A stretch of 35,381 nt of DNA, from assembly GCA_026984935.1 (NCBI GenBank), contig JALSRD010000096.1, positions 1-35,381 on the forward strand, written 5' to 3'. Positions 7,800-16,102 of this stretch are shown one piece after another. Each line of letters starts with the position of its first letter. The first letter of the stretch is position 1. Made by a program: the position numbers and the translations under genes. The notes beneath the pieces were generated by a model that saw only the letters and a program-made list of their open reading frames with translations, was not told where the DNA came from and searched no databases. This DNA is from Desulfobacterales bacterium (GTDB taxonomy: Bacteria > Desulfobacterota > Desulfobacteria > Desulfobacterales > JALSRD01).

Positions 7800-9199
7800 G
7801 GCAGGTTCCCCTTTTTCCCGCGCGCCGCGAACCAGTCCCGGAAGCGGGTTTTGGGAATGGCGGGCAGCTCCCGTGCCGCCGTCCACTGGGCCAGCGGGCC
7901 CGCTCGAGGGGCCAGCGCGCTGAAGCGCGCCAGCCGGGTGGCCATTCCGTACAGCTTCGAATTGCCGATCACAGCGCCGTAGAGGCCCATCAGGAAGTTT
8001 TCGCCGGCGCCGAGGCGCTGCTCTTCGGCGATGATGCGCCGGTGCTCGAAAATGAACTCGTAGAGCGGCACTTCGACGGGGCAGACCTGGCTGCAGGCGC
8101 CGCACAGCGAACAGATCTTGGTGATTTCCCCATAGTCTTCGTAGCCGGCCAGGACCGGCACCAGGGCCAGGCCCAGCGGGCCGGGATAGAGCGTGCCGTA
8201 GCCGTGGCCGCTGATGTGGCGGTAGGCCGGACATTCCAGCATGCAGGTGCCACATCGGATGCAGCGCAGCACCTCGCGGAATTCGGAAGCCAGCACCCGG
8301 GAACGGCCGTTGTCCACGATGATGATATGCAGCTCCTCGGGGCCGTCTGCATCCTGCGGCCCGCGGGGGCCGGTGATCAGGCTCATGTACGAAGTCAGCT
8401 TGGCACCCACGGCGCTGCGTGCCAGCACGGAGAAGATAATGTCCAGTTCGGCGAAGGTCGGCACAAGACGCTCCATGCCCATGAACACCAGCTGGATTTT
8501 GGGTGCCGTGGTCACAAAACGGCCGTTGCCCTCGTTGGTGACCAAAGTCACCGTACCGGTCTCGGCCACGGCGAAATTGCATCCCGTGATCCCCACGTCG
8601 GCCTCCAGGAAGTCCTTGCGGATCAGCTGGCGCACAAAGCGGGTCAGGTTTTCCGGGACACTGTCGCCGGTATACCCCTTTTTGGCGGCCAGCACCTCAC
8701 GGAAGCGCTCCCGGTCTTTGTGCAGGGCCGGAACCACGATGTGCGAGGGCTTGTCCAGGTCGTCGATCTGCAACAGGTATTCGCCCAGATCGGTTTCGAC
8801 CACCTCGAGACCGGCTTCTTCCAGCAGCCGGTTGAGCCCGATCTCTTCGGTGACCATGGATTTGGATTTCACCGCCTTGGCCGCCTTTTTGTCTCGCAGG
8901 ATCTGCAGACCGTATGCGGTGGCCGCGGCGGCGTCTCCGGCAAAGTACACATGCGCGCCGGCCGCGGCGGCCCGCTCGGCGAACCGGCTCAGGTAAAAGT
9001 CCAGGTTCTCCAGGACATGGCTGCGGATGGCGCCGGCGGTTTCGCGCCACTTGGCGAAATCCCCGAGTTCCGCGAAAGCCGCGTCACGCTTGGCGTTGAG
9101 CAGATCCTGGGCATTGGCGATGGCCGTGCGCATCACCGGGTTGGCGAGTTCTTTGCGCAAGCGTTCCTTCAGCGGCAGCGGGCTGGTTTTGATGCTCAT
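7796..9199 (-). CDS. lutB: lactate utilization iron-sulfur protein LutB
   Basis: 467 residues, the expected size. The N-terminal 300 residues form a LUD-like domain (GITGCNFAVAETGTVTLVTN at about 203-222). Two ferredoxin-type 4Fe-4S motifs follow: CIRCGTCMLEC (C313, C316, C319, C323) and CSLCGACSQVC (C363, C366, C369, C373). The C-terminal tail is LutB-specific. It transfers electrons from lactate within the LutABC complex. It follows lutA by 25 bases and overlaps lutC. Confidence 0.95.
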   Translation of the reverse strand: MSIKTSPLPLKERLRKELANPVMRTAIANAQDLLNAKRDAAFAELGDFAKWRETAGAIRSHVLENLDFYLSRFAERAAAAGAHVYFAGDAAAATAYGLQILRDKKAAKAVKSKSMVTEEIGLNRLLEEAGLEVVETDLGEYLLQIDDLDKPSHIVVPALHKDRERFREVLAAKKGYTGDSVPENLTRFVRQLIRKDFLEADVGITGCNFAVAETGTVTLVTNEGNGRFVTTAPKIQLVFMGMERLVPTFAELDIIFSVLARSAVGAKLTSYMSLITGPRGPQDADGPEELHIIIVDNGRSRVLASEFREVLRCIRCGTCMLECPAYRHISGHGYGTLYPGPLGLALVPVLAGYEDYGEITKICSLCGACSQVCPVEVPLYEFIFEHRRIIAEEQRLGAGENFLMGLYGAVIGNSKLYGMATRLARFSALAPRAGPLAQWTAARELPAIPKTRFRDWFAARGKKGNLP

Positions 9200-9224
9200 G
9201 AAAACTCCGGATGGAAATTACGAA

Positions 9225-9953
9225 TTAATCGGCCATCAGTACCTGGGCAATGTGGAGGACCGTTATCGGATAGCGCTTACGCCGGATGATGCCCTGCAGG
9301 TTCATCAGGCAGCCGGCGTCGGCACCGATGAGGTAGTGAGCTCCGGCAGCCCGGATGTTTTCCACCTTTTCGACGGCCATGGCGCTGCTCAAGGCCCCCA
9401 GCTTGACGGCGAAGGTGCCGCCGAAGCCGCAGCATTTGTCCTGGCCTTTAAAGTCGACGAGTTCCAGGCCGGCGACCTGCTCCAGCAGCGCCAGTGGCGG
9501 TTTAGTAACGCCCAGCAGGCGGGTCAGGTGGCAGGAAGGGTGATAAGCCGCCCTGCCGTCCAGCCGGGCACCCGGCACGGTTCTGCCCAGAACATTGACG
9601 ATAAAGTCGGTCAGTTCGTAGGTTTTGTCGCCAAGCTGCCGGGCCTTGTCCTGCAGGTCAGGCCGGTTTTTGAAAAACTTCGGATATTCCTTGATCTGAA
9701 GCACACAGGAGCCGCTGGGGCAGACCACGTAATCGGTAGGGTCCGTTAGCAGTACCTCCAGCTGCAGCCGTATGGCGGCAGCCGCTTCTGCATGAAAGCC
9801 GGCATTGGCCAGGGGCTGCCCGCAGCAGGTCTGCCGGGGGTTGAAGGTCACACGGCAGCCTAGTTTTTCAAGCAGCCGCACCGCGTCCGCGGCGATATGC
9901 GGAAAAACCGTATCCGCCAGGCAGGTGGCAAAAAAAGATACCCTGGGACTCAT
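9225..9953 (-). CDS. lutA: lactate utilization protein LutA (CCG domains)
   Basis: 242 residues from the ATG at 9953, which has AAGGA seven bases upstream; an upstream open extension has no family pattern. Two cysteine-rich CCG domains are present: CLADTVFP with QTCCGQP (C43-C44), and HPSCHLTRLLG with KCCGFGG (C174-C175). These domains bind an unusual iron-sulfur cofactor in heterodisulfide-reductase and LutA-like proteins. It is the first gene of lutABC, which converts L-lactate to pyruvate. Lactate use is a central energy pathway in many sulfate reducers. Confidence 0.95.
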   Translation of the reverse strand: MSPRVSFFATCLADTVFPHIAADAVRLLEKLGCRVTFNPRQTCCGQPLANAGFHAEAAAAIRLQLEVLLTDPTDYVVCPSGSCVLQIKEYPKFFKNRPDLQDKARQLGDKTYELTDFIVNVLGRTVPGARLDGRAAYHPSCHLTRLLGVTKPPLALLEQVAGLELVDFKGQDKCCGFGGTFAVKLGALSSAMAVEKVENIRAAGAHYLIGADAGCLMNLQGIIRRKRYPITVLHIAQVLMAD

Positions 9954-10267
9954 TTCAGCGTCCTTGTCTTTTGCATTGCACGGTTTCGGCTTGCCGATGG
10001 ATATCCGTGCCGAAAAATGGATGGCAAAGCACGCAATGCAAGCATGCAAACTCCCCGGGATGGCATCCTACCGCACAGAGGTTGGGTTCAATTTAGCGTT
10101 TATTGTGCGTTGGTTGCAACCCCTTTGTTCAGATTTCAGTCGGCCGGCAGATGCGTCATCGGAAAATTCCAGCTGCAACCAGAGAGCGGCTGCGGCCATC
10201 CGTCGGCCCGGCGGTCATTTCAGGGGGTAAAAGCCCGGGTGCAGCAGCTGTTTTGCGAACCGTGCTT
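9954..10267. other. intergenic stretch upstream of lutA
   Basis: About 310 bases. No gene is recognised. A perfect 10-base palindrome, GGTTGCAACC, lies near 10114-10123. It overlaps a weak minus-strand promoter candidate (TTGCAA, 17 bases, CTAAAT). This is the likely control region of the lut operon, but no regulator site can be named. Confidence 0.35.
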
Positions 10268-10804
10268 TCAGTCGGCATAAGATCCTGGTTTTGCGGGCGG
10301 ACCGGGCATCAGCGCCTCCAGAATCCAACCCTGGGCAAGGGCGCCGATGAGAATATAGAGTGATAAGACCAGGGTGAAAGGCCATCCGAAGTAGTCGATC
10401 ATCATCGGGAGCAGCGGAATTTTTATGGCCCTGGCAAAGAAAAAGACCACGATCAAGCCGTCGCGCAGACCATGCCCGCGCAGATCTTCCAGCAGGGGAT
10501 ACCATGCATACATCGGGCCGTGGCTGATCACCCCGGCGGCCAGAACCCACAGCCAGCCTCTAATCCCGCTTTTGCGGCCCAGATAAGCGGCAACCTGGCG
10601 GGGTTTTAAAAGGTAGTTGAGCAGGGCGGTAAACAGGATGACGACCACGATAATCGGCAGGATTCTGACCAGGACGGCGGCACTCTTCTGCAGGGCCAGC
10701 CAGGCCTTTTTTGGGCTGAAGAAGAAAAGCGCGCCGTAAGCGGCGCAAACAACCGGCAGGAGGTATTTGCCACGAAAAGCAAAAGGCGGGTCGGACCGTT
10801 TCAT
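10268..10804 (-). CDS. permease, second half (DUF318/ArsP_1-like family)
   Basis: 178 residues from the ATG at 10804, which overlaps the stop of the preceding gene (ATGA). It has about five membrane segments. Recognisable patterns are RILPIIVVVILFTALLNYLL, GVISHGPMYAWYPLLEDLRG and FFFARAIKIPLLPMMIDYFG. These fit the predicted permease family PF03773 (DUF318/ArsP_1), whose full-length members are about 300 residues or more. Here two short proteins encoded in tandem seem to replace one long protein. The substrate is unknown; arsenic or thiol-compound export occurs in some relatives. Confidence 0.7.
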   Translation of the reverse strand: MKRSDPPFAFRGKYLLPVVCAAYGALFFFSPKKAWLALQKSAAVLVRILPIIVVVILFTALLNYLLKPRQVAAYLGRKSGIRGWLWVLAAGVISHGPMYAWYPLLEDLRGHGLRDGLIVVFFFARAIKIPLLPMMIDYFGWPFTLVLSLYILIGALAQGWILEALMPGPPAKPGSYAD

Positions 10805-11253
10805 GACAGCACCTGCAGCGTCCAGGCCGTCAGCACCGCAATGAGCATGGTGAAAATAAACGCCAGGACGTTGCGCAACAGGGTAAAACGACTTCCGAAG
10901 ACTTCCACTTCTGCCGGCAGCTGAATAAATCCCAGGGTAACCCAGGCGAGGATAAACGCACACACTGCATAGCGGGAGATGCCCCGGGCCATAAGTTCCC
11001 CGCCGATCACGTAACTGACGATGGGGTTCCCGGCTGCCGCAGCACCGGTCAGCGTGCCGATGAGGGTGTCGGCTATCGGGTTGTCCCGGAACAGGGAGGT
11101 CAGCATTTTCGGGGTTACCAGAACCTCAAAGAGGCCGACCAGCCCGATAACCCCGAGCAGCAGGGGCGCCATGGCCCAGAAAGAAAGGCTGCATTTTTGC
11201 AAAGCCTGGCGGTAGGAGGGTCTGGCTGCTGCCGGTTGAGAATGTTTCCGCAT
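10801..11253 (-). CDS. permease, first half (DUF318/ArsP_1-like family)
   Basis: 150 residues with about four membrane segments. It contains FWAMAPLLLGVIGLVGLFEV, GTLTGAAAAGNPIVSYVIGG and FILAWVTLGFIQLPAE. The glycine- and proline-bearing helix around GAAAAGNPIVSYVIGGEL resembles the conserved core helix of the DUF318/ArsP_1 permeases. The downstream partner carries an equivalent one (GVISHGPMYAWYPLLEDL), so the two proteins look like the two pseudo-symmetric halves of one transporter. The four-base overlap implies coupled synthesis in equal amounts. Confidence 0.7.
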   Translation of the reverse strand: MRKHSQPAAARPSYRQALQKCSLSFWAMAPLLLGVIGLVGLFEVLVTPKMLTSLFRDNPIADTLIGTLTGAAAAGNPIVSYVIGGELMARGISRYAVCAFILAWVTLGFIQLPAEVEVFGSRFTLLRNVLAFIFTMLIAVLTAWTLQVLS

Positions 11254-11372
11254 GGATGGTCCGTCTTGACGGCTTAAAGCGCCGGTCGGGTGCCGTCCAG
11301 CCCGCGATCAAGCAGCCGGCCGGCGGAGCTTTTCAGGCCGGTATTTGGCCATACACTCGTTTATCCGCGCCA

Positions 11373-13025
11373 TCACACGTAGCTCAGATATTCGGGTGTG
11401 TACATCTTATCACGGATATCTTTCAGAATATCTTTGGGCTGCGGCCGCTGTGCCAACCCCTCGTCATAGGCCACGCGCGCCACGGCGGCGGCAATCTGCG
11501 CGGATACCGCGCGGATTTTATTCAGCGGCGGAAAGGGGTTTCCGGAGCGCAGGTCTCCGGACGAGGTCTGGGCGGACAGGGTTTTGGCGGCTTCGAAGAA
11601 CATGGTGTCACTGACGAAACGGGCTTGGCTGGCGATGACCCCCAGGCCCAGCCCGGGAAAGATATAGGCATTGTTGCTCTGGCCGGGGTGCCGCGTCTCG
11701 CCGTTGATCTCGACGGGTGCGAACGGGCTGCCGCTGGCGAAAATGGCCCGGCCGTCGGTGCCGCGGTAGGCCTGTTCGGCCGTGCATTCCGATTTGGAGG
11801 TGGGGTTGGACAAAGGAAAGATAATCGGACGTTCGTTGATGCGGCCCATGGTTTCGATCACTTCGGCGGTGAAGGACTGGGGGCTGGCGGAAACACCGAT
11901 CAGGGCGTTGGGCTTCAGCGCCGTGATGGCATCCAGCAGGTTGTCCGCCGGTGGATGTTCGTGGGCAAAGGGCCGCTTGTGTTCGGCCAGGTTCGGGCGG
12001 CTCTTTACCACCAGCCCTTTGGAATCCACGAACCATACGCGCCGGTAGGCCTCGTCGCGGCTCAGCCCTTCACTCTGCATGGCGGCAACGATCAGGCTGC
12101 CGATGCCGATGCCGGCCTCGCCGGCGCCCTGGAAGAGAATCGTCTGGTCGCGCAGCCGCTGGCCGGTGATGCGCAGCGAGGAGTACAGGCCCGCCAGCGT
12201 GACCGCCGCCGTGCCCTGAATGTCGTCATTAAAGCACGGGAGCTTGTCGCGGTAGCGGTGCAACAGGCGGAAGGCGTTGTGGTTGGCAAAATCCTCGAAC
12301 TGAACCAGCGCCCGCGGAAAGACCTCCCGCACGGCCGTGATGAATTCTTCGATAAATTCATCGTAGGCTGGGCCGGTGATGCGCGGATGCTGCCGGCCCA
12401 CGTAAAGCGGGTCGCCCAGCAGGGCCGTATTGTTGGTGCCCACATCCAGGGTGATGGGCAGGGTGTAGGCCGGCGGAATGCCGGCGCAGGCGGTGTACAG
12501 GGCCAGCTTGCCCACGGGGATGCCCATGCCGGCGGCGCCCAGGTCGCCCAGCCCCAGGATGCGCTCCCCGTCGGTGACCACGATGATGCGCACGTCTTCC
12601 TCGAGCCAGTTCCACAGGATGTCTTCGACATGCCCGCGGTCTTCAGCCGTTACATACAGGCCACGCGGTTTGCGGAAGATGTGGCCGTACTCCAGGCAGG
12701 CCTCGCCCACGGTGGGGGTATAGATGATGGGCATCATTTCGGTGATATGGTCCATGAGCACGCGGTAAAAGAGGGCTTCGTTGCGCGCCTGCAACGAAAT
12801 CAGGAAGATGTAGCGTTCTATGTCCGTCGGTTTCTTGCGGTAATTGCCCATCACCCGGGTGACCTGCTGATCCTGGGAAAACACCCGCGGCGGCAGCAGG
12901 CCGCGCAGCCCCAGGGCATCGCGCTCGGCTTCGGTAAACGCCGTTCCCTTGTTCAGGGAAGGGTCGTGCAGCAGTTCCGCACGGCTCGGGAATCCGGTGG
13001 CGTGGCTGTGTTTTTTTCTGAACAT
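11373..13025 (-). CDS. maeA: NAD-dependent malic enzyme
   Basis: 550 residues, the usual length for the large bacterial/eukaryotic-type malic enzyme. It decarboxylates L-malate to pyruvate with reduction of NAD (NADP is possible). Visible motifs are YTPTVGEAC (catalytic Tyr102), GLGDLGAAGMGIPVGKLALY (catalytic Lys173), the metal ligands in FEDF (244-245) and FNDDIQGTAAV (267-268), and the dinucleotide fold GAGEAGIGIG (300-309). It is a single-gene unit, with a good promoter about 140 bases upstream. The product pyruvate joins the pool fed by the neighbouring lutABC lactate pathway. Confidence 0.95.
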   Translation of the reverse strand: MFRKKHSHATGFPSRAELLHDPSLNKGTAFTEAERDALGLRGLLPPRVFSQDQQVTRVMGNYRKKPTDIERYIFLISLQARNEALFYRVLMDHITEMMPIIYTPTVGEACLEYGHIFRKPRGLYVTAEDRGHVEDILWNWLEEDVRIIVVTDGERILGLGDLGAAGMGIPVGKLALYTACAGIPPAYTLPITLDVGTNNTALLGDPLYVGRQHPRITGPAYDEFIEEFITAVREVFPRALVQFEDFANHNAFRLLHRYRDKLPCFNDDIQGTAAVTLAGLYSSLRITGQRLRDQTILFQGAGEAGIGIGSLIVAAMQSEGLSRDEAYRRVWFVDSKGLVVKSRPNLAEHKRPFAHEHPPADNLLDAITALKPNALIGVSASPQSFTAEVIETMGRINERPIIFPLSNPTSKSECTAEQAYRGTDGRAIFASGSPFAPVEINGETRHPGQSNNAYIFPGLGLGVIASQARFVSDTMFFEAAKTLSAQTSSGDLRSGNPFPPLNKIRAVSAQIAAAVARVAYDEGLAQRPQPKDILKDIRDKMYTPEYLSYV

Positions 13026-13165
13026 GAAGCGCCTTTTTTCTGGTTGTATTTTCCCGGTGACGGCCGACAGGTGTTGCCGATATCCGGCCGTTGCCCTAAT
13101 GGTGCGTAAATCGACGGTTTCGCATCAATTTTTAAGGGCCATCGAGTTCGATGTTTAAGTTTTTT

Positions 13166-13194
13166 AATATAATCCCGGGGAACGTATGTGTCAA
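13166..13194 (-). promoter_or_regulatory. sigma-70 promoter of the malic enzyme gene
   Basis: On the minus strand: TTGACA (13194-13189), 17 bases, TATATT (13171-13166). Eleven of twelve positions match the consensus. The predicted leader is about 135 bases. Confidence 0.75.
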
Positions 13195-13278
13195 TTTAAA
13201 ACCATGATAGGGAAAGGTATGGTACGGCCGGGGCGGCCCGCGGTCATGTGGCTCAACGGGACAATGACTTGTAATCCG

Positions 13279-13298
13279 GCCCAACGGGCTTATTTTTT
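13279..13298 (+). terminator. possible short terminator or attenuator before msrAB
   Basis: GCCC-AAC-GGGC is followed by TTATTTTTT. The stem is only four pairs, but the T-run is good. It lies 22 bases before the msrAB start, inside the probable leader. Confidence 0.35.
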
Positions 13299-13320
13299 GA
13301 TTTAAGTAGGAGGAATTGCC

Positions 13321-14439
13321 ATGAAACGAATCATCCTTACTATTTTGTTAATCACTGCTCTGGTTGCCGGTTGCCAGCAATCCGGGCAAGCGCCAGTGAA
13401 AGCAGAGGCTGCCATGAAAGCAAAAGCGAAGAACGTCCGCGAAGCCACCTTTGCCGGCGGGTGTTTCTGGTGCATGGAGTCGGACTTTGAAAAAGCGGAT
13501 GGCGTTATCGAAGTGATTTCCGGTTACACCGGTGGCCGGACGGACGCCCCGACCTACCGGGAAGTTTCGGCCGGAGGCACGGGCCACGCCGAAGCCGTGC
13601 AGGTGCGCTACGATGCCGACCGGATCTCCTATGCCCAGCTGCTCGATATTTTCTGGAGACATGTCGATCCCACCGACGATGGGGGCCAATTCGTCGATCG
13701 CGGCACACAGTACCGGACAGCCATTTTTTACATAGATGACGCTCAAAAGCGCCAGGCGGAAATCTCGCGGCAGGCGCTGGCCGCCTCCAGGCGGTTTGAG
13801 AAGCCGATTGTCACCGAGATTGTCAAACTGACCCGCTTTTATCCGGCAGAAGACTATCACCAGGATTATTATAAGAAAAACCCCATTCGCTACAAATTCT
13901 ACCGCCGCCATTCCGGCCGCGATCAGTTCCTGAAGAAAATCTGGACCGGAGATGACGCAGGCCCGGGGCCGACTGCGGAAAGCGGAAAATACAGCCGCCC
14001 GGATGACGGGACACTCAAGCAAAAACTGACGCCGCTGCAGTATAGCGTCACACAGGAGGCGGGCACCGAACCGCCCTTCGACAACGCCTACTGGAAAAAC
14101 AAGGCGCCCGGCATCTATGTGGATGTCGTCTCCGGTGAGCCGCTGTTCAGCTCTGTCGATAAGTTCGAATCCGGCACCGGCTGGCCCAGCTTTACGCAGC
14201 CGTTGGCACCCGAAAATATCGTGGAGAAAAAAGACAAAAGTTTTTTCATGGAGCGTACCGAGGTCCGCAGCCGGCATGCCGACTCGCACCTGGGGCATGT
14301 TTTCCGTGACGGACCGGCACCCACGGGCCTGCGCTACTGCATCAATTCGGCTGCCCTGCGGTTTGTCCCCAAAAAGGACCTGGTGAAGGAAGGTTACGGG
14401 AAATACATGCATTTATTTCAGGACAACGCCACGAAGTGA
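13321..14439 (+). CDS. msrAB: peptide methionine sulfoxide reductase MsrA-MsrB fusion, lipoprotein
   Basis: 372 residues, with AGGAGGA seven bases before the ATG. A lipoprotein signal peptide ends in LVAGC (Cys18), so the enzyme is exported and membrane-anchored. MsrA covers about 41-200, with GGCFWCME (catalytic Cys48) and the HAEAVQV and YHQDYY patterns. MsrB covers about 233-350, with GTGWPSF, HLGHVF and the catalytic Cys340 in [11 protein letters not shown]. The zinc CxxC pairs of many MsrB proteins are missing ([10 protein letters not shown] in their place). It repairs both S- and R-methionine sulfoxide in envelope proteins; an external thiol reductant is needed because few other cysteines exist. 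It stands upstream of the ECF sigma operon. Confidence 0.95.
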   Translation: MKRIILTILLITALVAGCQQSGQAPVKAEAAMKAKAKNVREATFAGGCFWCMESDFEKADGVIEVISGYTGGRTDAPTYREVSAGGTGHAEAVQVRYDADRISYAQLLDIFWRHVDPTDDGGQFVDRGTQYRTAIFYIDDAQKRQAEISRQALAASRRFEKPIVTEIVKLTRFYPAEDYHQDYYKKNPIRYKFYRRHSGRDQFLKKIWTGDDAGPGPTAESGKYSRPDDGTLKQKLTPLQYSVTQEAGTEPPFDNAYWKNKAPGIYVDVVSGEPLFSSVDKFESGTGWPSFTQPLAPENIVEKKDKSFFMERTEVRSRHADSHLGHVFRDGPAPTGLRYCINSAALRFVPKKDLVKEGYGKYMHLFQDNATK

Positions 14440-14482
14440 CGATACGCTCTGCATACCGCGACTCAAGCGCATATGCGTTGTA

Positions 14483-14510
14483 TGAACATTTTCCCCTAAC
14501 CGGTGTCTAA
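14483..14510 (+). promoter_or_regulatory. ECF-type (sigma-E-like) promoter of the sigma factor gene
   Basis: TGAACAT (14483-14489), 16 bases, TCTAA (14506-14510). This fits the RpoE-type pattern GGAACTT-N16-TCnAA. Its -10 context CGGTGTCTAA recurs exactly before the gene at 16103. The transcript would begin about 14516-14518, almost at the ATG at 14519. Confidence 0.7.
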
Positions 14511-14518
14511 CAATACAA

Positions 14519-15115
14519 ATGCATCGCAGTTTCAGCGAAAGGCAGTTGGTGGCATTGCTGCGCCAGGGCGACGAGGGGGCGTTCCGCTACCTGGTTCGAC
14601 GCTACCAGAAGAAACTTTACGCCGTCGCTTTCGGCATCACCCTGGATCGCGAGGAAAGTTTCGATATCGTCCAGGATGTTTTCTTAAATGTTTACCGCAA
14701 GATCGGCAGATTCCGGCAGCAATCCAGTCTGTCCACCTGGCTGCATCGCATCACCGTCAACCAGTGCCTGAACCGAAAACGGCGCTGGAAACGCCGGTTG
14801 CGGCGGCAGCACCGCTCCATCGACAGCCCGGAGCTGGATCCGGTGCCGTTGGCGGCGCCCGACGGCAGCGACCCGGAAACTTTGTACAACGGTAAACTGG
14901 CGGTGCAGGGCCTGTGGCGGGCGTTACGGCAGGTGCCGGAGCAGGCGCGGGCCGTGTTTGTGTTAAAAGAGATCCAGGGGATGTCCTATGACGAGATTGC
15001 CCGGGACCTGCACATCAAAAAAGGAACCGTGAGTTCGCGTCTGTTTTACGTCCGCCGAAGATTAAAAGCGGAACTGCAGGCTTTTCTGGAAGGAGAGACC
15101 GGCCATGAAGAATGA
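14519..15115 (+). CDS. ECF-family RNA polymerase sigma factor
   Basis: 198 residues. Region 2 spans about 21-90, with FRYLVRRYQKKLYAVAFGI, the polymerase-binding part DIVQDVFLNVYRKI, and STWLHRITVNQCLNRKRR. Region 4 spans about 136-185, with EQARAVFVLKEIQGMSYDEI followed by IKKGTVSSRLFYVRRRL. No region 3 is present, as in ECF sigmas of the RpoE/SigW type. No Shine-Dalgarno site is seen before the ATG, which fits a leaderless transcript from the ECF promoter just upstream and positive autoregulation. The stop overlaps the anti-sigma gene by 11 bases. Confidence 0.93.
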   Translation: MHRSFSERQLVALLRQGDEGAFRYLVRRYQKKLYAVAFGITLDREESFDIVQDVFLNVYRKIGRFRQQSSLSTWLHRITVNQCLNRKRRWKRRLRRQHRSIDSPELDPVPLAAPDGSDPETLYNGKLAVQGLWRALRQVPEQARAVFVLKEIQGMSYDEIARDLHIKKGTVSSRLFYVRRRLKAELQAFLEGETGHEE

Positions 15116-15605
15116 TCATCGACGCTGCGATGCCGAGGCGCTGAGCCGTTTCCTGGATAATGAAGGCGGAGCGCAGGAAACGGACCGGCTGCGGCGGCAC
15201 CTGGAAACCTGCGGGGCCTGCCGCAAGAGGCTGGCCAAACAGCGGTTGCTTTCCCGGCTGGCCCGAAAGGCTGTGGCAGGCGAAACTGCCCGGGCAGATT
15301 TCGAACGACTGGAAGCCGCCGTTGTCTCGGCCGTGCATCGTCAGCGGCCGTACGCCTGGCAGCATTTCACCGGCTGGATCCCCGTGAAAAAGGTCAGTAT
15401 CCCGCTTGCCACAGCCGTGCTGGCCGGGCTCGTGTACTTTTTTGTGGCCGTCCAGCGCCCCGGTTTCCGGGCGCCCAGCGCCATCATTAATTCTTTTACA
15501 GGACCGATTTCTTCTGTTATGATCATAGAGACACCGGAAACCCGGCAGACCATTTTGTGGTTCGATGAAAATTCGGCGGCGACGGACGATGACAAAGCGG
15601 TGTAA
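15105..15605 (+). CDS. membrane anti-sigma factor with N-terminal zinc finger
   Basis: 166 residues. The N-terminal 45 residues form a zf-HC2/ZAS domain: Cys8 and the H-x3-C-x2-C motif (His32, Cys36, Cys39 in RHLETCGACRK). A linker leads to one membrane segment (about 97-116). The roughly 50-residue C-terminal part, outside the cytoplasm, ends in acidic residues. The cytoplasmic domain would hold the upstream sigma factor until an envelope or redox signal releases it. Overlap with the sigma gene at the start and with the next gene at the end shows one operon. Confidence 0.88.
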   Translation: MKNDHRRCDAEALSRFLDNEGGAQETDRLRRHLETCGACRKRLAKQRLLSRLARKAVAGETARADFERLEAAVVSAVHRQRPYAWQHFTGWIPVKKVSIPLATAVLAGLVYFFVAVQRPGFRAPSAIINSFTGPISSVMIIETPETRQTILWFDENSAATDDDKAV

Positions 15606-16044
15606 AATTCCGGCGGTTGTTTCAACGGCGCTGCTGTGCTGCGCGCTGGCGGCCGCATCTGCATGGGCGGGGCCGCGCTTTACCATCGGGGTTACCACGG
15701 TGCTGGCCTCCCAGAAAGGCCGCGTTATCGATCCCAGCCTGGCGCCCATGACACGGGAACTGCGGTCGATTTTTCGCTATACCTCCTACCGCCTGCTGGG
15801 CCGCGACCGGGTCGTGCTGGGGCTGCACGAGAGTGGCAGCGTTGCGTTGCCCGGAAACCGCGTGCTTGCCATCACACCCCAGGGAGTCAGCGCCAACCGT
15901 GCCCTGCTGCGCCTGGTGATGCACAAAAACCGGCGCCGGATCTTTCAGACCCGCATCCAGCTTATCAACCACGGCAGCATCATTGTGGGCGGGCCCCGCT
16001 ACAGAAACGGGGTGCTGCTTTTCAAAATCTCCAGTGCTTTTTGA
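15589..16044 (+). CDS. exported protein of unknown function in the ECF operon
   Basis: 151 residues from the ATG at 15589, where a good signal peptide begins (MTKRCKIPAVVSTALLCCAL, cleavage near SAWA). An ATG at 15565 would add eight basic residues and is less likely. The mature part has no domain I recognise; it is rich in beta-type alternation (FTIGVTTVLAS, IIVGGPRYRNGVLLFKISS). The gene overlaps the anti-sigma gene by 17 bases, so it is likely co-translated and either a sensor/partner of the anti-sigma factor or an effector of the response. Confidence 0.7.
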   Translation: MTKRCKIPAVVSTALLCCALAAASAWAGPRFTIGVTTVLASQKGRVIDPSLAPMTRELRSIFRYTSYRLLGRDRVVLGLHESGSVALPGNRVLAITPQGVSANRALLRLVMHKNRRRIFQTRIQLINHGSIIVGGPRYRNGVLLFKISSAF

Positions 16045-16069
16045 ATTTTTTCCAAAAAGCGGTGTCTAA
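16042..16069 (+). promoter_or_regulatory. second ECF-type promoter, for the gene at 16103
   Basis: TGAATTT (16042-16048), 16 bases, TCTAA (16065-16069). Spacer length and the ten bases CGGTGTCTAA equal those of the promoter before the sigma gene. It overlaps the stop codon of the preceding gene. Transcription would start about 16076, leaving a leader with a proper AGGAG. Confidence 0.65.
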
Positions 16070-16102
16070 GGCTGTAAAAGACCCCGAAAAAGGAGATTGC
16101 CA

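Noticed and set aside
8042-9289. A 415-codon open frame on the plus strand
   Set aside because: It is antisense to lutB and lutA and has no family pattern.
11256-13109. A 617-codon open frame on the plus strand
   Set aside because: It is antisense to the malic enzyme, whose motifs are complete. Long antisense frames are expected in GC-rich coding DNA.
14468-14477. Perfect palindrome CGCATATGCG between msrAB and the sigma gene
   Set aside because: A 10-base palindrome alone is weak evidence for an operator and has no T-run for a terminator.
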